Below are positions 44,141-55,303 of a stretch of 64,000 nt of DNA, in pieces; position 1 is the first letter of the stretch, and each line of letters opens with the position of its first letter. The DNA is taken from positions 12,308,501 to 12,372,500 of the forward strand of contig NC_069083.1 in the NCBI RefSeq assembly GCF_947172395.1, in the 5' to 3' direction. Both the position numbers and the translations under genes were made by a program. Below the pieces are notes generated by a model. That model was not told the DNA's origin and searched no databases. It saw only the letters and a program-made list of their open reading frames with translations. This DNA is from Bicyclus anynana (lineage: Eukaryota; Arthropoda; Insecta; Lepidoptera; Nymphalidae).

Positions 44141-46690
44141 AAATAAATAAAAAGGGATGATAAAAATTCAAAATAGTAATCGGTAAATCATTAACAATAT
44201 TTTTAGTGTTTTTTTATTTTAAACAACGGCTGAACATCAAACAATTTCGAAGGTCATTCTACAGAATAACAAGGCATTTAAAATTAATATTCCGAAGCCT
44301 CATAGGTTGAAAGTATTTTACATCTGCTATTAATTCTTTCACATCACAATAAACAAATATAAAATATAGTAAAGGCCATACTCAATGTGCACTGTTTATC
44401 AACAAACAAATTAAAAATGAAGGTAGAAAATGCATATCATTTCCTCATTAATATTTTAAGTGATGTATTCTTTTTTTATAAAATGTTATTCAAAATATTT
44501 TACTACATCTAACTAGCGGACGCCCGCGAATCGTCCGCTTATTAATCTTATTTTTAAAGTTCAGCCAAATCTGGTATGTAGTTGTGGCGTTCAAGAGTAA
44601 CAAACATCTATACAAACTTTCGCGTTTCTATTATTAGTTAGATAGGATTGTTATAAGTTTATAAATCAAATTTTAAACAAGTTTATTTATAATTATTATT
44701 AGGTGTGAAATGACTAGCGATTATACCCTCATTTTAATTATGAAATAAATATAAATGGCATCAAAAAAGAATCTTATAAAAATATACTACTTTTTGCAAC
44801 TCAGTTTTTCAACCATAAAAAGGACCTTTTTCTTTGGTTATTACGTCATTATCTAACACCAGTGGCCATATCTATATTAAAAATCTCTTGTATTTTAAAT
44901 AACATAGATTAACTTGAAAATCACTGTAAACAATGCCATTGGATAAAATATGTATTACTTGTGAGATACATTGTATTTTCATGCGATGGCCAAGCTATTG
45001 TTATGATTAATTATTATTATTAGACATTATTAGTGTTCTTTCTTTCATGGCGATTTCGGGAAATTTAGTCTACTTAAAATTTTTGCAGGATTTGGTACAA
45101 CTTCATAAGACGTGTCCCATTCCGCTCTTTCATTCCGTAGACCATGTACCATTGAACATAATTATATCTAAGTACCTTTTTACACCTTCGATTCCATTAT
45201 ATTATTATACATAATATACAGGAACACTGATTTACTCACTGCAAATGTAACTTTGTAATCCTATATAATTATATGGAATTACAATGTTTATATGCAGTTA
45301 GTGTATCCACAAAACTGGACCGAAATTGCAAAATTTCCCCCTAATTTATACACTAAACACCGCGTCTATATATTATTGCCTACTTGGTTACCGAAACCAA
45401 AGACTTTTGGTTTCATCCACAACGAAGATAGGGGTCGCAAAAGGCTTGAACTGCTTCTAGAAAAATATAGTACGGGTGTGCTGCTTTTTTGTTCGACTTG
45501 GCGGGGGCTCTTACTTAGCCCAAAAGAAAGCGAATAGCTTGTGTAATGGGTACTAAGATAGCGGATTTTATTTTAGACACTGGAAAATACCCATGCTCAT
45601 CACACAATTAATATTTTCCAGTTGTGGAAAACAAACCTACGGTCGTGGATGCAGAAAGCACCCACTGCGTCGTGCGTCCGTCAAAAATTTGTTTGTTGGT
45701 AAATATTGCACATCGAATACGGTTTTAGTATAGAGCAATAAATTTAGAATACTTTCAAACGATAGATATATTTAAGTATCGTAAATAATATTGAACTTTT
45801 GTAGTATTTGACATACATCAAATTTTATCAATCATTCTCTACTGCAATAAAATGCGTAGTATTTTGATGAAATGACAATCTTGAAATAGTTTGAAGGTGC
45901 TGCCAGGTTTTCAAGTCAGTACAGTACCCAAAAAAAGCAAATACCTGGCCGCGTAAATACACATCCCTAGTCCTACTTGCTTTTTAATAACTTCGCTTCG
46001 CTTCGCGGGTCCAGATTATAGTCTTTTCGTGAATATATTTTTTTTTTATTATACTTGCTTTACATTCATGCCAAACTGCCACGAAACTTGAATGTTGACA
46101 GATTCACGGTCGGAGTTCGGACTATTTTAGTATTTTAGTCGATTGTTACCGGCCATTTAGCGGCAATAGGATTTTTTAAAGTAGGTCACACCGTCATAGA
46201 CAAATAGTGGCAACTAAACACAGAGTAGAGTTAAAGTACAGCAAATAAAACAACAGATTAAGGTTTGTCGATTGTGATTAAGGGTATCTATGCCAAGATC
46301 TATTCTCTATTACGTTCATTAATCATTTGTCGTCTGTGCTCTATTGTATTTATTATTCTGTGTGTACTTCATACTGAATTACTGAATATCAATAAAAAAA
46401 TAAAAATTAAAATCAAGGAAAAAAGGAAACCAAGGGATTTGCATAAAAATAAGTATGTATGAGTAGGAAATAAATAATACTATTAATTTTCACTGAAACA
46501 GAAAAGAGAATTTTTATCTAGTGCGGTTTTAAAATATTTTGAAATAATTTAATTTATCATTTGATGTATAATGTTTTTTTACCGTTTTTGCCTCCTAATA
46601 TATATATATTGACTTCAAGAACAAGAGGAGGTTTTCAATTTGGCGGTTTTTTTATTAATACATATTAATACACACTACATATTTTTTTTT
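44141..46690. other. Intergenic region between DOT1L and ANKRD49
   Basis: The stretch holds fragments of the 9364-9660 MITE family (44375-44450, 44690-44750, 45685-45740) and the repeat block at 44513. A 5' UTR exon of ANKRD49 should lie here, because the first coding exon is preceded by a splice acceptor (TTTTTTTTTCAG ending at 46693). I cannot place it. Confidence 0.5.
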
Positions 46691-46702
46691 CAGATCAAAA
46701 TC

Positions 46703-48879
46703 ATGTCTGATTCGGAAGAGGAAGAAGTCAAATTAAAGGATTTTAATGAAATATCTGATGAAATAGAGCGATGCAAGAAAAATCCAGAAACATCTGGCAT
46801 GTTTGTATCTGGTTGGGATGATGCAGATCAGGATGTTGATGCTGTAAAAAATCCAAAGGGTGAGGAATTTGAGATGTCTAGTACTATAATATCTTTCTAT
46901 GTGCCTAATCATCAAACTTTCCTGTTCGCTATTCCAGCACCTTAGGACGTCAACATCTGTTGCCTATTGGATGACAATTCCCATACACGAGGTACTATTT
47001 GCCTGTGAGTTGTTACAAACATGTCAAAATTAAGCTGAATATTAGCTACACCTAGATATTGTGCTGCTGGCAATATTTTAGTAGATGTGTTACAGAGAAA
47101 TAACCCTTTATGCATTGTTTTGTTTTATCTCTAAGGGATTAGGCAGCATTTGCTATGAAAACTCCCAGGACACAAGGAGCATCAATTAATGTCATATTTA
47201 AAACTAATTAAATTAAAACCATTAACAAACTATATAGGCATCTTACTTTCCTCATAAATCTCTCCATCAACTGGTGAAAACCTCATGAAACCTTATTCAG
47301 TAGTCTTAGTGTACATTTACATTTTTTATCATCATTTACAACCTATATTACTATAGCTATAGTATATAGCTCACTACTGAGCACCAGTCTTCTCGTAGAA
47401 TGAGAGGGGTTAGGCCACCACGCCCAATGCAGATTGGCAGACTTCACACACAGGGAATTAAGATAATTCTCAGATACGCAAGTTTCCTCACAATGTTTTT
47501 CCTGCACTTTTTTGAGACAAGTGATATTTAATTTCTTAAAATGCCCATAACAGAAAAGTTGGAGGATCATGCCCCAAACCGGATTCAAACCTACCCCCTC
47601 CCAATCGAAGGCTGAGGTCATATGGCTATCACATCTCTGCTTTGTTTTAATATACATAAATATTGTTAGTGAATGCTTATCCTTTATTTTAGAGAATCCA
47701 ATTGATCATGTTTTGTGGGCAGCTGAAAATGGAGAGCTTGAATCTTTGAAAGAACTTGTAACAAAACAACCAGGGCTTGTTCATGCCAGGGACTCTGATG
47801 GTTACACACCCTTACACAGAGCTGCTTACAGTAACCACATAAATATAATCTCATATTTACTAAGTGTTGGGGCAAACATTAGTGCCAAAACAGAACTCGG
47901 GTGGACACCTTTGCATTCTGCCTGTAATTGGAATAATTATGCCTCTGTTGCAAGACTTTTAGCAGCTGGAGCTGATCCTACTGCTTTATCAGATGGAGGT
48001 TGGTATTGTTTATTATAGTTAATTTTATAATGTATATTTTCATGACATTTGCTTGTGTATTTACAGCACACTTGTATTTATTATTAATTATTTTTAATGT
48101 AGTAGTTACATCAATTACCTAGAATAGCTTAATGGATTTGGATTTTAGAGGTACTGTTCTCTGGAAATGTATTTAAAAAAAAAAAAACATTTTTGCATTT
48201 TAATTTTAGGCGTTGGAAATAGACCTTCATTTAATTTCATACCATATTGGAATGCTTTTTTAAAGTTCCTTATAAACTTTCGTGTAAATGAGCGCTAAGT
48301 ATTCTATCCGTCCCCCAGGACTAAGCTACCTCTCCACCTTTCAGCCAAATCGGTCCAACCATTCTTGAGTTATAAATAGTGTAACATAACACTATACAAT
48401 AGTGTAACATAACACTATACAATAGTGGAACATAATACTATACAATAGTGTAACAAATTTATCAATGAGCATTAGTGGTTTTAATGGCATTAATAAAAAG
48501 GAAATTGTGCAGATTATTTAAATAATATTTTTTTATCAAACTGTTTGTCAGCTTAAATGTCCATATCCCCTATGATATTATATGAAAATAAGTCTACAAT
48601 AAGTGTATTATGATGTAATGATATCTATTTTCAGAACAAACTCCTATGCATTTAGCAGCCGCTATGAGTCATTGCAAATCTACATTGCTTATTTTGCTTC
48701 TTAGAGAAGATCTTGTGGACACGGCCAGGAGACCTAATAATTCTGAAGAAACTCCTGAACAATTGGCTCGAGGTCATGGTATCTATGCCACTCTATTTGA
48801 TATGGTTATACCATCAGCATCCCATATCAGATCATTGTCATTCACTTGCAATCCATATGTAAGAGCACAGAATGATTGA
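46703..48879 (+). CDS. ANKRD49: ANKRD49, ankyrin repeat domain protein 49
   Basis: Coding exons 46703-46859, 47693-47998 and 48635-48879 join in phase to 708 nt, 235 aa, against about 239 in human. The N-terminus is acidic (MSDSEEEEVKLKDF, then SGMFVSGWDDADQD). The second exon carries ankyrin repeats with the usual signature (DGYTPLHRAAYSNH, LGWTPLHSACNWNN). The third has QTPMHLAAAMSH and a C-terminal RSLSFTCNPYVR. The first donor is GTGAGG (46860), the second GTTGGT (47999); acceptors are TTTTAG and TTTCAG. The ATG context is good (A at -3). An AATAAA signal lies 15 bases after the stop. In mammals the protein is implicated in spermatogenesis and autophagy; its role in insects is not known to me. 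Intron 1 carries a SINE. Confidence 0.95.
47325..47640 (-). mobile_element. tRNA-derived SINE (family A) in ANKRD49 intron 1
   Basis: The order of landmarks matches the copy at 12612-12905, with a B-box-like 'aggtttgaatccgg' on the minus strand near 47578-47591. It ends about 50 bp before the acceptor of exon 2. Confidence 0.7.
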
Positions 48880-48893
48880 AATTGGCAGAGTTT

Positions 48894-48899
48894 AATAAA
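48894..48899 (+). terminator. ANKRD49 poly(A) signal AATAAA
   Basis: A canonical AATAAA lies 15 bases after the stop codon, which would give a very short 3' UTR. Alternative downstream signals exist, so this is a likely but not proven site. Confidence 0.55.
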
Positions 48900-49401
48900 T
48901 TTGTATTTAAGTTCAAAGTACAGTCATATGGATGGGATATATAAAAAACTAATAGACGCCCCGCGTTTTAACATAACACTCACAAATAACGTGACTTTCT
49001 AGTGTTAAATACATTTTCAAAATTGGTTCAGTAGATCCAGAGATTACTCCCTAGGCCCCTACAACAACAAACTTTACCTCTTTAAAATATTAGTATAGAT
49101 GTAGGTTAATTAATCTTAAGTTAAAATTAAAACACATATATTCAAAATATAAATTATATTATCACAATAAATAATTCAAGCTCTCAAAACTTGTTTCTTA
49201 TTGGCACCTCAAATAAGTAAATAAACATGTTACTCTTACTAAGCTTACAACTAAGTGAATATACCTAATTATGATAAAAGATCACATACTGTTAGAAATT
49301 TTCTTGGATCATACATGTTTGTATAGTATTCACATAAATACAGATCTAAGTAAATGCAATTTTTAGACAAATAGACGAGAATAATATATTATGGGCAAAA
49401 A

Positions 49402-52400
49402 CTATTTATACAATCTTGGTGTTAAGTTTTCGATAACATACATGGCCCCTGATACAAGGTAACTTTCAGTATGAAGATTTTTCAAACTTATTATTAAATT
49501 CCTTTTATCTATTTTACGCAGTTCATTTAGATTATGTCTAGCTTCTGGGGACATGTATGGTAATATTAAACATCCTAGCCCAAGACACTTGCACCTAATA
49601 CAGTTTTTCCAAATTTCAATTAAGTCCTCATCTTTAATAACTGGACAAACTGGTAATAAGTTTAATGCGTTAAGGCATTTAGTTTTTTGGCGATCAGTTA
49701 TAGGATAATCGGCTCGTTGAAATGGAGACAGTATTATAGCTTTCCATGCAGAATAGATTACATTATCAGGAGGATTTTGGACTTTTAAAATTAAAGGAAT
49801 GATTTCTTCATATAAAGAAGTGCGAAGCAACATTGGTATAATTTCGCGCATAAGTTGAGCATTTCCAAATCTATGTGCTAAATCTGCTGCTATTTTCAAA
49901 CTTTCCACATTATTTCCAACAACTTGTAACAGTTGACTCAAAGCAATAGTTTTATCTTGCAAAAATGTAGCAACCACCCATGGTACATCGATTTTTTCCA
50001 GCTTAACGACATATAAAAGTTCTAATAAAGATAGCCACAGGACATCACGTTGGCGATTAGTAACTCTGATGGCAGTGTCCGAATCAACAACGCTCATTAA
50101 ACACTGTAACGCCCGAAGCTTCTTACATTTGTTGTGATCACTTTCTTCATCAAAGGCAATTCTGGACAAATAAATGGCTCCCATTTTTGGGCATGTAGCT
50201 TTTAAAATATATTTAGCTGTTATTAAATCTTTCATTTCTAAGCCATGTAAACTTTTATTGTCTTTGTACGATTTTTCGAGTAAGTTTTCCAATATCTGTA
50301 TTCTTATTGAACTTATGTTGATGCCATTTTTATCTGCTATTTCATTTGCAGCACGATTAATGTCGTGACGGGAAAATTTCTCTACAAAATTCGGATGGAA
50401 ATATAAAGCGTAAATAAGTTGGACGGGTTCAGTGGTTAGACGTATAAGTTCTTCACATGCCCAATCAATTTTATGTAAAGCATGGCGAGTTGACAGTGTT
50501 GAGTGTAGCCTTTCCATTTGCCTCACGGCTTTGTTGCCAGGTTGAAGGGTCGCCCAGCGCTGTGCAAATTGATAACAAAGCTGAGCGGCAGCTACTTGAT
50601 CTGCTCCTCTAGCACATCCTTGAAGAACATAAAATAGACACGCACCCGCCCACTCCATATTTGCGATGTATCTTACACATCTATGAGCCGTACGAAGTAA
50701 AGGTTCTTCTAGAGATATTAATCTCCAAGGTTCGTTATCCTTTGATTCAATACCGTTAGGTTCAAATCTTTTACGGTTAGTCATAGTTTGTTTCACAGCA
50801 TTACTGCAAATCATATCTTTGGCGGTTTGTAACTCGCCATCAAGTGAGAGTAAACCTACTACAGGTAACCAGCGTTCATATGTTTCTAACGTAATTTCGG
50901 ATTTCAAATTCGACCACATATCATCCCGCATGAAGAGATGGAAAGGTAATCTGTAATGTCCAATTTCAGGAAACATGCCTTTAACTGAAAACAGTTCAAA
51001 TTCATATTGCTTAGGACTGCTTTTTCTTTGGTAATTCTTTAAAAAATTCAGTAAATAATAATATTTTAAATTATTCGCATCATTACTTGGAGCAAATGCC
51101 ATCTCATATATGCTTAAATAAACTTCATAGTAATATGGGTTAATAGAGACGAGGCAACCATGTATTACAAGTTCTCCATTTTTCCAAAAATCATTCAATA
51201 TATCCTTTATAAAATCTTTGTTTTCAATACTTTGCCAAATTACCATACACTTTGGCAACAACTGGGATAATCCATTCACAATGGAAAGTTCTCGAAACCC
51301 TAATTCGTTTTCAACGGTTCTATATTTCAAATTCCAGTTTGTTAGCAACGATACAAGTAGCAAAGAAAAACCATCATTACGAGAAATACTCAATGTCAGG
51401 CATAAGTCGGAAAGTCTTTCGAAAGGTATATAGGGATCATTTCGCAAAATATAGAACAGCAAAACCTTCACATCCCAAGTCTCTTCTGTATTTTCTGGGA
51501 GAGCGATTTCAGATAAATTGATATTGAACTTTGACTTTAGAATATATTGGGGAGGATATGAAAAACTGTTGCCTGGTAGAATATTCTCAAGATCAAAAGT
51601 ACGATGAATAAGAGGCGTCGAAAGATATTGCATGGCTATAGGAGATAAAGATTCTGATTGCCCGCGCAGTAACTCTAAAATCCAAATTTTATCTTCCATT
51701 ATTTCGCCACTTCTAAGAGTGAGCAATAAACTAGTTACCAAAACTTGATCCATATCTTGTAATGCAACAACTTTTGATAGGAGCCTTTTTGTAACTTGGT
51801 CTCTTATTTTATAAAAGTCGTCGCAAAGAGTTGTCCCTGTCTTTATCGAGTGTTCCAAAATATTTGCGAAAATGCGAAAAGGAATGAAGTCATTCTTGCT
51901 AAATATACTTGTATTTTCTGATGTCAGTATATTCTTCTCAGCAGAAGATGAATAGTAATGAATTAAATCATTCAAAGTATTTAGCGACGACATAGGTAAA
52001 AATATATATTGAAATTTCCAAGCAATAGACAGATTTTTTAAGATAATGCCAGCATGTATTAACGCATTAATTATGGATAAATAATTAAGTAGATCATGTA
52101 AATGTTCTTCTTGACAATTAGATAAAACTTCTGAAAGTATCTCATATGATTCTAATAAAAGAGTTGAGTTTTGACCATCTTTGTATTGTGATAAAACATT
52201 AATATCATTTTTGTTTGAAGAATTTGCTAGAATTAATGATTCAATAAGAATTCGTACGTTGTGGCCTGAAGAAGTGCGGCGCAATAGCGACACTAGCTTG
52301 GTTTGCTCGCCGTTTATTAGTTGCAAAATGCATCTTCCACGACCCAAACTTGATATAACTTCTTCATTTTGTTTCAAATTGCTCAATGAACTTTCACGAC

Positions 52401-54099
52401 ACTTACTGCTGTTAATACTATTTAAATTTAATAATATGTTGTATGAGTTTTTAAGATAGTACAGATTTTCAATAGAATTTATTTGTATATCATCCAACAG
52501 TGAAGAACCTTTCAGAAAATCTGCATAGTTTCTTTCCAAGAGAGGGTCTATAGTTTTGCTTGTAATTATCTGCTCATATTTATTCAAAATTGTTTTTATT
52601 AAAACTCGTTGGACACGTACAGATAGATCCCTAAAATACTGTAGTGCCAGTTTAGTATCACAATCGCGTAGACATCTGTCCAAGTACAAGGTGTTGGCAT
52701 AATTAGCATAGGTGGTTAAAATACTTGTGATGATTTTTAAATCATCCAAATCTACTGTTGATGCATTAATTAATTTGTGGATAACTAATATATAATCAGT
52801 ACATGTTAGATGAAAATTGTACTTCTTCAGAATAACTTTAATTTTGGAGTAATTTAATTCCTTGTAAATTTCTTGAGCTAACAAGCGATCAGCATCCGTA
52901 AGAGTAAAATCTTTGAAAACTAGGGAAGCTGCTGCTGCAGCCGTTTCTAAGACCTTTGTATCCCATGGCACATCCAATACTTTCAGAACATTTAGAAGAC
53001 AATCTAGTCTATTAGTAGGCGAATGAAATGAGCTCAGCAATATCTTAAGACGATTGCCATCAATACAACCGCCACTAGTTGCGGCTTCACTTTCAATAAA
53101 AGAACGTAATGTGTCATCTATTTCAAGTAGATGTCTTGAAGTGTAAGATGGCAAACTTTCTTGCAGAAAAGATTCAAGGTCTTCTGTATAACATCTGCGT
53201 AACATAATAAGTGTGATTTCTGATGGACTTTGAGAACTGAACTCACTTAGCAGCATGTTAATTTTATACTTTTCTTTTAGTTCCATTATATATGTTATGT
53301 GATCTTTTATAATATCAAGATCATCAATTGAAATGGGTCTTACACAAATTGTTTTTATTGACGTCTCTAAAACCTCTATAATAGTCGCAATAAATTTCAA
53401 GCCAATTTTTGGCCAGTAGGGTGATTGTTCCAAAAGAAAAATCCTCTCAGTAGTCCATTTGACAAATAAATCAATATAAAAAGGGTTTTGATCTAAAAGA
53501 GGAGGTACAAAGTTTCGAAACCATATAACTAGGGATCCCATTTTAATATTGTATGGTATGGCATTTAATATACTAATTACATCATCAGAGTTTAATGTAT
53601 GCTTAATTTCAGTGTACTTTAACCAACATATTGTTGCTAAATCTAAATCAGATTTTGATATGAATGTTACACACAATCCAATGAATTTTTCTTCAAATAT
53701 GTTAATGTCTTGATAACAATTCCCACCTTTAAAACATATATATTCTAACAAATCAGTTTTGATCATGGTATCAGAAATATAGTAAATAAGGTGCTGATCA
53801 CCTGTTGCATAAATTCTTTTTTGTAGAGGGTATACAAGGGACTTGTACAAAAGATTGTGATTACAAAGTTTTGAAACAGTATTAACAAGGAAATCAAAAT
53901 CTTCAATTTCATTAAATAATACCTGCAATTTAGGCATTACCTGATCAGATATTTTAGAATTGGATAAAGTTTCATCCACCAAAGATTTCAACTGAATTTT
54001 AAGAGAGTCTTGAGATGAAAGTTTTGTCTTAAAACCAATTGAAAAATTATTATCTTGCTGTTCTTTACCAGTTGCCAATGAAGCATAATGCAGACCAAT
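49402..54099 (-). CDS. KNTC1: KNTC1 coding exon 2 (4.7-kb helical exon)
   Basis: A single uninterrupted frame of 1566 codons including the stop TAG at 49402-49404. It begins IGLHYASLATGKEQQDN after the acceptor at 54100. It is leucine-rich and helical throughout, with no recognisable domain except the Rod C-terminal region. Confidence 0.93.
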   Translation of the reverse strand: MGLHYASLATGKEQQDNNFSIGFKTKLSSQDSLKIQLKSLVDETLSNSKISDQVMPKLQVLFNEIEDFDFLVNTVSKLCNHNLLYKSLVYPLQKRIYATGDQHLIYYISDTMIKTDLLEYICFKGGNCYQDINIFEEKFIGLCVTFISKSDLDLATICWLKYTEIKHTLNSDDVISILNAIPYNIKMGSLVIWFRNFVPPLLDQNPFYIDLFVKWTTERIFLLEQSPYWPKIGLKFIATIIEVLETSIKTICVRPISIDDLDIIKDHITYIMELKEKYKINMLLSEFSSQSPSEITLIMLRRCYTEDLESFLQESLPSYTSRHLLEIDDTLRSFIESEAATSGGCIDGNRLKILLSSFHSPTNRLDCLLNVLKVLDVPWDTKVLETAAAAASLVFKDFTLTDADRLLAQEIYKELNYSKIKVILKKYNFHLTCTDYILVIHKLINASTVDLDDLKIITSILTTYANYANTLYLDRCLRDCDTKLALQYFRDLSVRVQRVLIKTILNKYEQIITSKTIDPLLERNYADFLKGSSLLDDIQINSIENLYYLKNSYNILLNLNSINSSKCRESSLSNLKQNEEVISSLGRGRCILQLINGEQTKLVSLLRRTSSGHNVRILIESLILANSSNKNDINVLSQYKDGQNSTLLLESYEILSEVLSNCQEEHLHDLLNYLSIINALIHAGIILKNLSIAWKFQYIFLPMSSLNTLNDLIHYYSSSAEKNILTSENTSIFSKNDFIPFRIFANILEHSIKTGTTLCDDFYKIRDQVTKRLLSKVVALQDMDQVLVTSLLLTLRSGEIMEDKIWILELLRGQSESLSPIAMQYLSTPLIHRTFDLENILPGNSFSYPPQYILKSKFNINLSEIALPENTEETWDVKVLLFYILRNDPYIPFERLSDLCLTLSISRNDGFSLLLVSLLTNWNLKYRTVENELGFRELSIVNGLSQLLPKCMVIWQSIENKDFIKDILNDFWKNGELVIHGCLVSINPYYYEVYLSIYEMAFAPSNDANNLKYYYLLNFLKNYQRKSSPKQYEFELFSVKGMFPEIGHYRLPFHLFMRDDMWSNLKSEITLETYERWLPVVGLLSLDGELQTAKDMICSNAVKQTMTNRKRFEPNGIESKDNEPWRLISLEEPLLRTAHRCVRYIANMEWAGACLFYVLQGCARGADQVAAAQLCYQFAQRWATLQPGNKAVRQMERLHSTLSTRHALHKIDWACEELIRLTTEPVQLIYALYFHPNFVEKFSRHDINRAANEIADKNGINISSIRIQILENLLEKSYKDNKSLHGLEMKDLITAKYILKATCPKMGAIYLSRIAFDEESDHNKCKKLRALQCLMSVVDSDTAIRVTNRQRDVLWLSLLELLYVVKLEKIDVPWVVATFLQDKTIALSQLLQVVGNNVESLKIAADLAHRFGNAQLMREIIPMLLRTSLYEEIIPLILKVQNPPDNVIYSAWKAIILSPFQRADYPITDRQKTKCLNALNLLPVCPVIKDEDLIEIWKNCIRCKCLGLGCLILPYMSPEARHNLNELRKIDKRNLIISLKNLHTESYLVSGAMYVIENLTPRLYK

Positions 54100-55303
54100 C
54101 TGAAAGTATTATTCATGAGTAAGTATGCAGACAAAAATATGCTATATTTACGAAAAAATCTCCATAATCATCATTGTCAGGTGTTGGATGGTCATCCACT
54201 GCTGTTCATACACCTCTTATAACTTTAATGACTGCCAAATATGGTTTGGAGCTGCCAGTATCCTATAGCTTTCTGTACTCTTTATGATACTGTTCCATAA
54301 AAAAAATATATTATACCATTGATTAGAATTACTTTAAGTAATAAAATAATTCATTAAAGAATAATTCAAAATAAATTTTATGCATAGCCAGCTTTTATTT
54401 GTTCACCAGAATTGCTGAACAAATTATACAGTAGACATGAGTGTCTGGAATAGCATATCTCTTAATCACAATATTCCTACAAGAACAGGATCTATGTAGG
54501 TAATTTGTACGACAGTTAATGAGTATATAAAATCGGTATTTTACCTCTTCATTATTCCATGTGATGTAAAAAAATACATCATTGTGAGAAGCCAATGGAT
54601 AATATTGCAGACCCATATTTTGAAATTCAAAGATTAACTCAAACTTCTCATTGAGTAACAACATTATTGAATTCATAGTTATTACAATCATTTCATTCCA
54701 AAGACAAACATGCTGTAAATCTGGATTAACAGCGATTACATCAGTTAAACCAGTACACAGACATTTCATGATAAGTTTTCCTGAATCAATATAGATTGTT
54801 AATCCATTATTTACATTTCTAGTGTTTCTGTATATAGCGTTTAGAGGTATAGGGGCTCTGTCCAAGGGCACGCTGATTTTATTTGTATTAGTATTGTCCA
54901 ATTCTTCCTGCAAAATTTTGTTGGTGAGTGTAGTAGTAAGTCGTTCGCCACTTTCGCTTATGAAAACCAACTTGGAATCATGGGTAGCAAATCTTCGAAT
55001 CTTGTAATTGGCATTACTCGTGCATATGACCTCTTTAAGAGCACCATTTTTCAAGTTCACAACATAAACTTCCCCCGATTGTAAGACCACCCAAACATTT
55101 TCTTTGTATATTATTCGATTTACTACATCGCTTTGAAATGAATGAACTGTAGTGTAAACTTCATTAAGATCTGTGATATCTAAACTGTGAATGGTCTTTT
55201 TATCTTCGTAAATCACTATTTTCGGATAAATTAGTTCAGCATCTAAGCAGGACAACGTATTCAGTCCATCTATTTTCTTCACACACGATTGTGTTATCAT
55301 CAT
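49402..55303 (-). CDS. KNTC1 (rod): KNTC1 / Rod, kinetochore RZZ complex large subunit
   Basis: Rod forms the RZZ complex with Zw10 and Zwilch; RZZ loads Mad1-Mad2 and dynein on unattached kinetochores. Exon 1 (55303-54407, 299 codons) is beta-rich, like the N-terminal propeller. Exon 2 (54099-49402) is an alpha-solenoid. A 307-bp intron joins them, donor CTG/GTGAAC and acceptor TTTCAG, phase 0. Total 1864 aa, shorter than human (2209) or fly (about 2089). Similarity to human KNTC1 is clearest in the C-terminal half: GHYRLPFHLFMRDDMW against TRLPFHLIFFG, NMEWAGACLFYVLQG against NPEWAVAIAISLAQ, and VQLIYALYFHPNF followed by NEIADKNGIN against LIVSLYEHPS and AKEIAEVNEIN. The start is the ATG pair at 55303 (aaaaATGATG); the longer reading begins with TTG. 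A few N-terminal residues could be missing if another exon exists upstream. Convergent with ANKRD49. Confidence 0.93.
54407..55303 (-). CDS. KNTC1: KNTC1 coding exon 1 (N-terminal propeller)
   Basis: 299 codons from MMITQSCVKKIDGLN to IICSAIL. Short beta-strand-like pieces repeat (VWVVLQSGEVYVVNL, KLVFISESGERL). In other animals this part of Rod is a WD-like propeller that contacts Zwilch. The exon could be read a further three codons to a stop (VNK), so the donor at 54406 is inferred. Confidence 0.85.

Noticed and set aside
54078..54099. KNTC1 starting at the beginning of the long frame (54078)
   Set aside because: That position is TTG, not ATG. An acceptor 21 bases upstream, in phase, links it to the upstream propeller exon.
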